The notes under the pieces: generated by a model
Database searches by the model: none
Seen by the model: the letters and a program-made list of their open reading frames with translations, nothing else
What the model was told of the DNA's origin: nothing
Assembly (NCBI GenBank): GCA_947496535.1
Contig: CANMDE010000001.1
Coordinates: forward strand, 186,001 to 250,000
Origin: an uncultured Paracoccaceae bacterium
GTDB taxonomy: Bacteria; Pseudomonadota; Alphaproteobacteria; Rhodobacterales; Rhodobacteraceae
Length of the DNA stretch: 64,000 bases
Reading direction: 5' to 3'
Made by a program: the position numbers and the translations under genes
Shown here: positions 57,302-64,000 of the stretch, in pieces
How the letters are laid out: every line of letters starts with the position of its first letter
Numbering within the stretch: position 1 is the stretch's first letter

Positions 57302-58756
57302 ATGAAAGACCAAGTCACTGGTGCCGCGGCACTGTTCGATAACCCTGTCGCATTCGACAATCTAATCTTCGATACCGACAGCTATAAACTCTCACACTTC
57401 AGCCAATATCCCGAAGGCACCCAATACGTGTCATCCTATATCGAACCGCGCCGGGCGTGGGGCGACATTGATCGGGTCATGTTCTTTGGCTTGCAGATCG
57501 AACTGGCCAAACTGGCCGGACAGGTCGTGACACAACCCATGCTGGACGAGGCCGCGCCGTTTCTGAAGGCGCACGGTTTTGACGTCTACATAGCAGGGTG
57601 GCAATACATCATCGACACCTACGATGGCCGGTTACCCGTCCTGATCGAGGCCTTGCCAGAGGGGACTTTGGCCCCTGTCTCTGTTCCCCAACTGCGGATT
57701 GAGAATACTGATCCCAACTGTTTCTGGCTGGTGTCCTATCTGGAAACTAGGCTGCTGCGGGCGGTTTGGTATGCCTCCACCGTGGGCAGCCTGTCGCAAT
57801 ACGTCGTGGGCAAAATCCGCGAGCGGCTGGAACTGACTGATGGCAGTCAGGCTGGTGCGGAGTTCAAGCTGCACGATTTTGGGGCACGCGGTGTCAGCAG
57901 CGCAGAGGCCGCCGGGATCGGCGGTGCCGCCCACCTAGTCAGTTCCTTCGGAACCGACACAATCGCAGGGCTGGTCTATGCGCGGAACTACTACGGGGCG
58001 GACATGGCTGGTTTCTCGATCCCCGCGACCGAACACAGCACCATGACTGCCGCCGGTGAGGCTGGCGAACTGGATCAGATGCGCCGGTTCCTTGCGGCCA
58101 ACCCGTCCGGCCTGATCGCCTGTGTCAGCGACAGCTATGACCTGATGCGTGCGGTCAAGGACTACTGGGGCGGTGCGCTGAAAGACGACGTGCTTGCCCG
58201 CGGTGGCGTACTCGTCGTCCGGCCTGACAGCGGCGACCCGCTTGAGATTGTCCCCGACGTGATCGAGGCGTTGATGGCCAAATTCGGTTACAGCACCACC
58301 GCCCAAGGCTACCGGTTGCTGAATGATAAGGTGCGCGTGATCCAGGGCGATGGGGTCGACAAGGACTCAATCGTGCAGATCATGGACGTGATGATCGACC
58401 GGGGGCTCGCCATCGGGAACATCGCCTTCGGCATGGGTGGCGGGTTGCTGCAGAAAGTGGATCGCGACAGCTTTGGCTACGCAATGAAGGCCTCAGCGGT
58501 CTTTTACGACGGTACCTGGCACGACGTCTTCAAAGATCCCAAGACTGCCAACGGGGCCAAGACATCCAAAAAGGGCAAGCAAGGGGCGATGCGGACCGAC
58601 AGTGGCCAGTTCGTCGCACGGCCAGCGGCGAACATACCCCTTGGGGCCGACGCGTTGCAGCCCGTCTTTCGGGACGGGAAGATCCTGAAATTGCAGCGGT
58701 TCGACGAAGTCCGAGCGCGTGCATGGCCAGATGTCGCCGGTTTCGGAGAGACATGA
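57302..58756 (+). CDS. nadV: Nicotinamide phosphoribosyltransferase
   Basis: The 484-residue product is a bacterial NAMPT: TDSYKLSHFSQYPEGTQYVSSYIEPR, the HDFGARGVSSAEAA motif (about 192-205), GTDTIAGL and GDGVDKDSIVQIMDVM near the C-terminus. NadV makes NMN from nicotinamide and PRPP and, with the adenylyltransferase upstream, allows direct salvage of nicotinamide to NAD without deamidation. AGGAGGAACAGG precedes the ATG. Nicotinate phosphoribosyltransferase is the alternative, but the DFGARG motif and the length fit NAMPT. Confidence 0.93.
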   Translation: MKDQVTGAAALFDNPVAFDNLIFDTDSYKLSHFSQYPEGTQYVSSYIEPRRAWGDIDRVMFFGLQIELAKLAGQVVTQPMLDEAAPFLKAHGFDVYIAGWQYIIDTYDGRLPVLIEALPEGTLAPVSVPQLRIENTDPNCFWLVSYLETRLLRAVWYASTVGSLSQYVVGKIRERLELTDGSQAGAEFKLHDFGARGVSSAEAAGIGGAAHLVSSFGTDTIAGLVYARNYYGADMAGFSIPATEHSTMTAAGEAGELDQMRRFLAANPSGLIACVSDSYDLMRAVKDYWGGALKDDVLARGGVLVVRPDSGDPLEIVPDVIEALMAKFGYSTTAQGYRLLNDKVRVIQGDGVDKDSIVQIMDVMIDRGLAIGNIAFGMGGGLLQKVDRDSFGYAMKASAVFYDGTWHDVFKDPKTANGAKTSKKGKQGAMRTDSGQFVARPAANIPLGADALQPVFRDGKILKLQRFDEVRARAWPDVAGFGET

Positions 58757-58770
58757 ATTGAAACAACGAC

Positions 58771-58796
58771 GGGCCCTTAATGATAGGTGAGGGTCC
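58771..58796. terminator. Possible shared terminator between nadV and the GST gene
   Basis: GGGCCCT (58771-58777) and AGGGTCC (58790-58796) form a 7-bp stem with one wobble in the 64-base gap between two convergent genes, extended on both sides by further pairs (CAACG and CGTTG). Neither strand has a real T-run, so this is a weak call. Confidence 0.35.
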
Positions 58797-58820
58797 GTTG
58801 CATTAGAAGGATGATCTTAG

Positions 58821-59519
58821 TCAGCGTGGACGTGCCGGGATGTTTTTGGCTTTGTCGACGGCGGGACGGGCATAAAACCGCTCAACATATCGGGGCACAT
58901 TTTTGAGGTCGTTGAACCCCACGGTATCCTTGGTCCCGTAAAAGCCGAGCGCGTTCAGCCAGGGTGCAATGGCCATGTCGGCGATGGAATAATCGCCAGC
59001 AATCCAGTCCTTCCCGTTCAATTGTTTGTCGACCACCGCCAGAAGGCGGATCGCCTCGTCCCGGTAGCGGTTGCGCGGTCTTTCGTCTTCAACGTCCTTA
59101 CCTGCGAACTTGTAGAAAAATCCGACCTGTCCGAACATCGGTCCGATTCCACCCATCTGGAACATCAACCACTGCGTGATCTGGGCTTTGTCACTGCTTG
59201 TTGTGCCAATGAATTTGCCCGTTTTTTCAGCTAAATAAAGGAGAATGGCCCCGCTTTCGAAAAGACCGATCGGGCCGTCCGGTCCGTCGGGGTCGATAAT
59301 GGCTGGAATTTTGTTGTTTGGGTTCAGCGACAGGAAAGCATCGCTTTTGACATCCGTATCGCTGAGCGTGACCAGATGTGGCTCGTAAGCCAGATCCATC
59401 TCTTCAAGCGCGATAGAGGCTTTGACCCCGTTTGGTGTGGGAAAAGAATAAAGCTGAATGACGGATGGGTCTTTGGCGGGCCAGCGTTGGGTAATCGGAA
59501 AGGCAGAGAGATCAGTCAT
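58821..59519 (-). CDS. Glutathione S-transferase, YghU/Nu-class-like
   Basis: The 232-residue product has an N-terminal thioredoxin-like domain starting after a short extension (LYSFPTPNGVKASIALEEM; then NPNNKIPAIIDPDG and LFESGAILLYLAEKTG) and a helical C-terminal domain. PTPNG in place of the usual active-site motif and the NPNNKIP segment fit Nu-class enzymes such as YghU/YfcG, which reduce disulfides. It is on the minus strand, convergent with nadV and divergent from mscL. Confidence 0.92.
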   Translation of the reverse strand: MTDLSAFPITQRWPAKDPSVIQLYSFPTPNGVKASIALEEMDLAYEPHLVTLSDTDVKSDAFLSLNPNNKIPAIIDPDGPDGPIGLFESGAILLYLAEKTGKFIGTTSSDKAQITQWLMFQMGGIGPMFGQVGFFYKFAGKDVEDERPRNRYRDEAIRLLAVVDKQLNGKDWIAGDYSIADMAIAPWLNALGFYGTKDTVGFNDLKNVPRYVERFYARPAVDKAKNIPARPR

Positions 59520-59678
59520 TATAATAAATCCTTTGGCAAAAGAAGCTCAGTTGAACGTATTGTTTCGGCATAGGTAATAAAACCTATGGTCATGTGTTAA
59601 TATCGCGGTATCAGTGTGCGTAGTTGCGCAGTCGGCACGAGATCGACGCGCCAGCCAAAAGTGAATGGGGACTAACAC

Positions 59679-60050
59679 ATGATTAAAGAATTCAAAGATT
59701 TCATCGCCAAGGGCAACGTCATGGACCTTGCCGTGGGTATCATCATCGGTGCGGCCTTCACCGCCATCGTGACCAGTTTGGTCGACGATTTGATTACACC
59801 GCTCATTGGTTTGTTCATCGGTGGTGTTGACTTTAGTGGCATCAGCTTTGGCCTTGGTGACGCACAATTCATGATCGGTAACTTCATCATGGCGCTGATC
59901 AACTTCCTGATCATTGCGTTTGTGGTGTTCATGCTGGTCAAGACCGTCAACAAAATGAAAGGCCCTGAAGAGGAGCCCGCACCCGAAGAGCCAAAAGGCC
60001 CGACGGCAGAGGAATTGTTGGCAGAAATTCGCGACTCGCTGAAGAAATAA
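59679..60050 (+). CDS. mscL: Large-conductance mechanosensitive channel
   Basis: The 123-residue product starts [27 protein letters not shown], the typical MscL N-terminus and first membrane helix, with the second helix at about 63-90 and an acidic, proline-containing C-terminal tail ending in an amphipathic helix. It forms pentamers that open under strong osmotic shock. GGGGA precedes the ATG. It is divergent from the GST gene. Confidence 0.95.
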   Translation: MIKEFKDFIAKGNVMDLAVGIIIGAAFTAIVTSLVDDLITPLIGLFIGGVDFSGISFGLGDAQFMIGNFIMALINFLIIAFVVFMLVKTVNKMKGPEEEPAPEEPKGPTAEELLAEIRDSLKK

Positions 60051-60069
60051 GTTAGTCACGTGGTATAGA

Positions 60070-60097
60070 AAGGCCCGCCTTATCTGGCGGGCCTTTT
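60070..60097 (+). terminator. Terminator between mscL and ald
   Basis: AAGGCCCGCC (60070-60079) and GGCGGGCCTT (60086-60095) form a perfect 10-bp stem with a 6-base loop, followed by TT and a further T-rich stretch (GCGTTTT). It lies between convergent genes, 20 bases after the mscL stop and close to the ald stop, and can work in both directions. Confidence 0.88.
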
Positions 60098-60102
60098 GCG
60101 TT

Positions 60103-61221
60103 TTACTGCTTGAGCGCCAGTGCGGGTGACAGGACATCAATCCCAAGCGCCTTGCCCACAGCGTAATATGTCAGCTTTCCCGCGTGGACGTTCAGGCCAT
60201 TCAATAGATGCGGGTCGTCATCGCACGCTTGCCGCCAACCTTTGTCAGCCAGCGCCAGCATGAACGGCATCGTCGCGTTGCCAAGTGCAATGGTTGAGGT
60301 TCGTGCGACCGCGCCGGGCATGTTCGCAACGCAGTAATGCATGATCCCGTCCACATCGTAGACCGGGTCTTGATGTGTAGTGGGTTTAGAGGTTTCAAAG
60401 CAACCACCTTGGTCGATGGCCACATCCACCAAGGCGGCACCCGGTTTCAGTTCAGACAGTTGCGATTTGGAGATCAGCTTGGGTGCCGTCGCGCCGGGGA
60501 CAAGCACCGCGCCGATGATCATATCCGCAGCTTGTGCCAGTTCGGTCGTATTGCCTGCACTTGCGTAGCCTGTCTTGAATTGCCTTCCAAAGACGTCATC
60601 GAGATAGCGCAGACGTGGCAGTGACCGATCCAGCACGGTGACATCTGCCCCCATTCCGGCGGCAATCCGGGCTGCATGTGTGCCGACGACACCGCCTCCA
60701 ATGACCAAGACTTTGGCAGGGCCAACACCCGGCACACCGCCCATCAAGACGCCTCGCCCGCCATTGGCCTTTTGCAGTGTCCACGCGCCAACCTGTGGGG
60801 CCAGCCGCCCGGCGACCTCTGACATTGGTGCCAGCAACGGCAGGCCGCCCCGATCATCAGTTACCGTTTCGTAGGCGATACAGGTTGCCCCGCTTTCCAT
60901 CAGGTCCTTGGTCTGTTCTGGGTCAGGTGCCAAGTGCAGATAGGTGAACAGGAGTTGCCCATCGCCCAGCATCTTTCGTTCAATGGCTTGGGGTTCCTTC
61001 ACTTTCACGATCATGTCCGCGTTCGCAAAGATTTCCTCGGCAGTGTCCGCGACTGCGGCACCTGCATCAATATAATCCTGATCTGAAAAGCCTGCGCCGG
61101 TGCCTGCATGGCTTTGAACGGTTACTTGATGGCCGTGGGTCACGGCCTCTCGCGCTGCATTTGGCGTCAGGCCAACGCGAAATTCCTGCGGTTTGATTTC
61201 TTTTGGGCATCCGATATGCAT
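60103..61221 (-). CDS. ald: Alanine dehydrogenase
   Basis: Ald oxidises L-alanine to pyruvate and ammonia with NAD. The 372-residue product starts MHIGCPKEIKPQEFRVGLTP, with the catalytic histidine in YLHLAPD (about 97) and the NAD-binding VIGGGVVGTHAARIA (about 175). Full length for the family. The Lrp-type regulator gene is divergent, 126 bases away, as in other bacteria where it controls ald. Confidence 0.96.
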   Translation of the reverse strand: MHIGCPKEIKPQEFRVGLTPNAAREAVTHGHQVTVQSHAGTGAGFSDQDYIDAGAAVADTAEEIFANADMIVKVKEPQAIERKMLGDGQLLFTYLHLAPDPEQTKDLMESGATCIAYETVTDDRGGLPLLAPMSEVAGRLAPQVGAWTLQKANGGRGVLMGGVPGVGPAKVLVIGGGVVGTHAARIAAGMGADVTVLDRSLPRLRYLDDVFGRQFKTGYASAGNTTELAQAADMIIGAVLVPGATAPKLISKSQLSELKPGAALVDVAIDQGGCFETSKPTTHQDPVYDVDGIMHYCVANMPGAVARTSTIALGNATMPFMLALADKGWRQACDDDPHLLNGLNVHAGKLTYYAVGKALGIDVLSPALALKQ

Positions 61222-61347
61222 TGTCTTCTTCTCCTCCGACTTTTCATACGTTTACCTGAAAGAGTGTGATTTTCTGGGCAATTATCTTGGCCTATTCAAC
61301 TATATGCGGTAGAATTTCGCGGCTATGATAAAAATAATCGAAGGATC

Positions 61348-61815
61348 ATGCGCCTGATGGACTTAGACAGCATTGATCGCCGAATCCTTGAGGTTCTGCA
61401 AAAGACGGGGCGCATGTCCAACGCGGAACTGTCGGAGGTGGCGAACCTTTCGCCGTCTGCCTGTCATCGCAGGGTCCAACGCTTGGAGAAAGAGGGGTTT
61501 ATTCGCGACTATGTCGCCCTTCTGGACCCGCGCAAAGTCGACCGCCCGACCACGGTGTTTGTCGAGATCACGCTGAGCGGTCAAGCCGATGAGGTTTTGG
61601 ACGCATTCGAACGCGCCGTGGCACGGGTGCCCGACGTGCTCGAATGTCATCTGATGGCAGGATCTGCTGACTATCTGCTAAAGGTTGTCGCCGGCGACAC
61701 CGAAGATTTTGCCCGCATCCATCGCCGCTATCTGGCGACCTTGCCGGGAGTAGCCCAGATGCAATCGTCATTTGCGCTACGCACAGTTCGTCAAACTACC
61801 GCTTTGCCGGTTTGA
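61348..61815 (+). CDS. Lrp/AsnC family transcriptional regulator
   Basis: The 155-residue product has the Lrp helix-turn-helix (MSNAELSEVANLSPSACHRRVQRLEKEGFI, about 23-52) and the RAM ligand-binding domain (about 70-150; ECHLMAGSADYLLKV). It is divergent from ald and probably senses alanine or another amino acid to control it. The ATG at 61348 has AAGGA only two bases away; an ATG at 61357 has better spacing (11) and may be the true start. Its stop lies one base from the stop of the convergent GntR gene. Confidence 0.93.
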   Translation: MRLMDLDSIDRRILEVLQKTGRMSNAELSEVANLSPSACHRRVQRLEKEGFIRDYVALLDPRKVDRPTTVFVEITLSGQADEVLDAFERAVARVPDVLECHLMAGSADYLLKVVAGDTEDFARIHRRYLATLPGVAQMQSSFALRTVRQTTALPV

Positions 61816-61816
61816 T

Positions 61817-62500
61817 CTACTCGGAAAAGTAATCCGGGTGCAGTGTCCGCACGGTTGCGATGGTCTTGTCCATACGCCCAAGATGACTGCGCACTTCCAT
61901 TTCGATGGCTGTCTTGTCGTTGGCCATCAGTGCCGCCAGAATTCTGCGGTGATCTTCGCAGATATCGTTCATCTTGTGGTCGCGCGTAATTCCAAGAACG
62001 CAGAGCCGGTTGACCTGCACGCGCGCTTTTTCGATTTCGGCAAAGGCAAAGGGAACGCCAGCTGTCTTGCACAGCAGCTTATGAAATTCATCATCCTGGC
62101 TTTGAAATGCTGTCATGTCTCCGAAAGAGATCGCTTTGGTCTGCGCCTCGAGGCATGTTTCAAACTCAGCCAGCATCGACGGTTCCCAGTTTTCGCAGGC
62201 TTGCCGCGCCACTTCGACCTCTAGCGCCATGCGGACAAAACGGGTGGTTTCCACTTCCCTGATCGAGAATTTCTTGACCACTGTCGCCTTTTGCGGCCGG
62301 ATCAGAAGAAAACCCATCGTGTCCAGTTTGCTGAATGCATCGCGGACTGGCTGCCGTGATATACCAAACTGCGTTGCGATCTCCGCCTCTGACATTTTTG
62401 CGCCGGGTAGCAGCCCCAGCGTGACTATTTCGTTGTAGAGGTGGTCAAAGACCATGTCGGCGCTCGTTCGGCGCTCTGATATGCTGTAGATTTGTTCCAT
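61817..62500 (-). CDS. GntR family regulator with FCD domain
   Basis: The 227-residue product has a GntR winged helix (MSEAEIATQFGISRQPVRDAFSKL, about 36-59) and a C-terminal FCD-type effector domain (about 85-215) with the acid and histidine residues for metal binding (D/H in DDEFHKLL, H in HRRILAAL). Such regulators usually sense sugar acids or other organic acids and repress transport operons. The gene is upstream of nothing on its strand; the MFS gene lies behind it on the same strand and has a matching operator. Confidence 0.92.
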   Translation of the reverse strand: MEQIYSISERRTSADMVFDHLYNEIVTLGLLPGAKMSEAEIATQFGISRQPVRDAFSKLDTMGFLLIRPQKATVVKKFSIREVETTRFVRMALEVEVARQACENWEPSMLAEFETCLEAQTKAISFGDMTAFQSQDDEFHKLLCKTAGVPFAFAEIEKARVQVNRLCVLGITRDHKMNDICEDHRRILAALMANDKTAIEMEVRSHLGRMDKTIATVRTLHPDYFSE

Positions 62501-62568
62501 AATGTCCAGTTTCCGTGGCGCAGATTCTATAGTTCAACGAGCAGTACTATTACACTATCTGTAGCCGT

Positions 62569-63894
62569 TTAGCTGCCAACCCTTTGGTCCGACAGCCTTA
62601 TGTTTTTGCATACTAGCAGTCCAACTATCATGGCGACCAGTAAAATTATAACGGATGTAACTCGGAAAGGGTCGATCCATAGTGATACGAACCCAAGCGA
62701 TAACCATGGCGTACTGCCGGTCGTTTCTGATGCCACCAATATATAACCGCCGATTGCGCTAAGCCCAGACAAGAAAACCTGGTTGGCCGCTGTGAGCAGA
62801 TTATGGGCATGAAAACCGCCTGTGCCGTTCACAAAATGGGCACGATACATGGAAATTGCCATCAATTGCCCCGCCTCAAGTGTCCCGCGTAGGAAGTAGA
62901 ATATGAGCAGAATAATGATCCCGATTTGCCACTGGCCTGTTCCTGCCTCAACCATGGCGAAGTCAGGTATCAGCAACAAAATTGGAAGCAGGGCGATGGA
63001 GCCCACGAAATACACTTGGAAAATGCGCTTGATTCCGTAGCGGTCAGCCGCTTTGCCCCAGATCACTTCGCTCACGATTGAGCCGGACATGCTTGCGACA
63101 ATCGTCAGCATCAGGACGTTCGCGGGCATGTGTAATGTTCCGACCAGATAAACGATCAGTATGGGCCATTGCAGGACAGAGACGACAAACGTCATCATCA
63201 ATGGTCGCCGCATCATCGGGTGATTGCGCAGGATATCCCAGAATTGCCCTTTCCCGCTGAAGTCCTTGACTGCGGGCGGGGGAGGGTGCCGCGTGACCCG
63301 CCCGTACCAGAACAGCGAATTGATCAGAAGCCCGATCACGACCAGAAGAAGTATCTGGTATTCTCCTCGACTGAGCTGATGACCAACCAGAAAGAACCCG
63401 AAGAGTGCAAAGGACATGTTTGTCCCCTGCTTCCACATCCTTAGCCTGCCCAGGAACCGCCCTCTGTCACGTTCCGTCGATACCTCGGCCACAAGGTTGA
63501 TCCACACGGCATTCTGAAAAAACTCGTTCGCAAAAACAAACAGGATCGCAATGGCAAATAGCACCGGGAGGCTTACCCATTCGGCGGGCAGAACCAGCAG
63601 CAACGTCAGGCAGATAAGCTGCAACCAGCGTGCCGCAATCGTCACCTGAATGCGTGGATGTTGCCTGATCCTGTCCAGAAACGGGTAGCGCAGTAGAATG
63701 CTGAGCGGGATGACCGAAAGGAACCATGTTATCTCAGCCTCGGACAGGTCCAGCACCTGCACCGCATAGGCCACGATGAAGTTCCCCAGTATCAGGTCCT
63801 TGGCCAGCGACCCAATCAGCGTGCCGCGCACCAGACGGGTTTGATCCATACTGTTTTCGGGCTGATCGCTGGGATGCAAGGTGCGGGTTGTCAT
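62569..63894 (-). CDS. MFS transporter
   Basis: The 441-residue product (from the ATG at 63894, six bases after AGGA) has about twelve membrane segments with a long central loop near residue 200 (GRVTRHPPPPAVKDF). It matches the MFS family in general; a WGKAADRYGIKRIFQ loop between segments is typical. Substrate unknown. A frame extends 32 codons further upstream but lacks a ribosome binding site. A palindromic GntR-type site is 33 bases upstream of the start, so the GntR gene 68 bases downstream probably regulates it. Confidence 0.9.
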   Translation of the reverse strand: MTTRTLHPSDQPENSMDQTRLVRGTLIGSLAKDLILGNFIVAYAVQVLDLSEAEITWFLSVIPLSILLRYPFLDRIRQHPRIQVTIAARWLQLICLTLLLVLPAEWVSLPVLFAIAILFVFANEFFQNAVWINLVAEVSTERDRGRFLGRLRMWKQGTNMSFALFGFFLVGHQLSRGEYQILLLVVIGLLINSLFWYGRVTRHPPPPAVKDFSGKGQFWDILRNHPMMRRPLMMTFVVSVLQWPILIVYLVGTLHMPANVLMLTIVASMSGSIVSEVIWGKAADRYGIKRIFQVYFVGSIALLPILLLIPDFAMVEAGTGQWQIGIIILLIFYFLRGTLEAGQLMAISMYRAHFVNGTGGFHAHNLLTAANQVFLSGLSAIGGYILVASETTGSTPWLSLGFVSLWIDPFRVTSVIILLVAMIVGLLVCKNIRLSDQRVGS

Positions 63895-63927
63895 GGTGTG
63901 TCCTACGGGAATGGTAAGGCCCAGTTT

Positions 63928-63939
63928 CTGGTATACCAG
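63928..63939. promoter_or_regulatory. Perfect palindrome, likely GntR/FadR-type operator
   Basis: CTGGTATACCAG is a perfect 12-base palindrome with the TGGT...ACCA core typical of GntR (FadR subfamily) operators. It lies 33 bases upstream of the MFS start codon; the GntR-FCD gene is immediately downstream of the transporter gene. Repression of the transporter by that regulator is the natural reading, but it has not been shown. Confidence 0.7.
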
Positions 63940-64000
63940 CGAATAAATGGAATGACGATGCCACTTCATGTTCGCCCAGTTCGAAGTCATGGTCGGGGAT

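Noticed and set aside
63952..64000. Plus-strand ATG with a frame open to the window edge
   Set aside because: Only 16 codons are visible and the ribosome binding site is poor, so it is not listed as a gene.

Overview
The window reads as chromosomal DNA from a marine alphaproteobacterium of the order Rhodobacterales (Roseobacter group). The evidence is gene content typical of that group: a DUF6478 gene with its partner, accD-folC, a small membrane gene behind pyk, DUF1244, a glnK-amtB pair with PII of the 112-residue type, an orphan TRAP solute-binding protein, and pheS and pheT separated by unrelated genes. Codon use fits a moderately GC-rich genome. I see no rRNA, tRNA, CRISPR array, integrase, transposase or prophage. 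This is mostly ordinary chromosome with a few accessory genes.

Layout. 1-2.7 kb: end of a GtrA/methyltransferase/polytopic membrane cluster that probably modifies a lipid-linked or surface glycan. 2.8-6.7 kb (minus): CPBP protease, accD, folC and a secreted protein whose reading frame may be cut by an in-frame TAG. 6.8-10.4 kb: ilvD, a lipoprotein and the DUF6478 pair. 10.5-16.3 kb: a fasciclin lipoprotein, a desaturase/TIM-barrel pair, a 2,4-dienoyl-CoA-reductase-like flavoenzyme and a LysR regulator. 16.3-19.3 kb (minus): a tightly packed four-gene operon (molybdopterin-binding/CinA-like, GNAT, peroxidase-related, OmpA-like). 19.3-25.1 kb: sfsA, map, TRAP binding protein, an overlapping oxidoreductase/rsmD/HAD operon and a peroxiredoxin. 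25.1-28.7 kb (minus): ridA, gdpD, FemAB-like, pterin dehydratase, mscS. 28.8-31.9 kb: a type I secretion ATPase and adaptor. 32-34.6 kb: a small exported protein and a class A penicillin-binding protein. 34.9-36.7 kb: glnK-amtB with a textbook terminator. 36.9-39.7 kb: a D-glutamate catabolism operon (dgcN-dgcA-D-amino acid aminotransferase). 41-42.5 kb: a large acidic repeat/malectin protein with the look of a type I secretion substrate. 42.7-46.3 kb: DUF1244, N-formylglutamate amidohydrolase, pyk, rpmI, rplT. 46.4-53.2 kb: pheS, a cluster of palindromes, ASCH, LysM-rhodanese, esterase and YrhK-like genes, then pheT. 53.8-58.8 kb: LysR/methyltransferase divergent pair, YtoQ, and a nicotinamide salvage pair (NadM-Nudix, NadV). 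58.8-63.9 kb: GST, mscL, ald with an Lrp regulator, a GntR regulator and an MFS transporter with a perfect GntR-type operator upstream.

The clearest functional units are nitrogen sensing and uptake (glnK-amtB), D-amino acid use (dgcN-dgcA-dat, perhaps linked to ald), NAD salvage (nadV-nadM with YtoQ next door) and type I secretion with a likely unlinked substrate 9 kb away. The items most worth a second look are the duplicated RTX-like/malectin protein, the YtoQ-NadM-NadV neighbourhood, a 13-bp hairpin touching the ridA ribosome binding site, the palindrome cluster downstream of pheS, and the in-frame stop near 2970.
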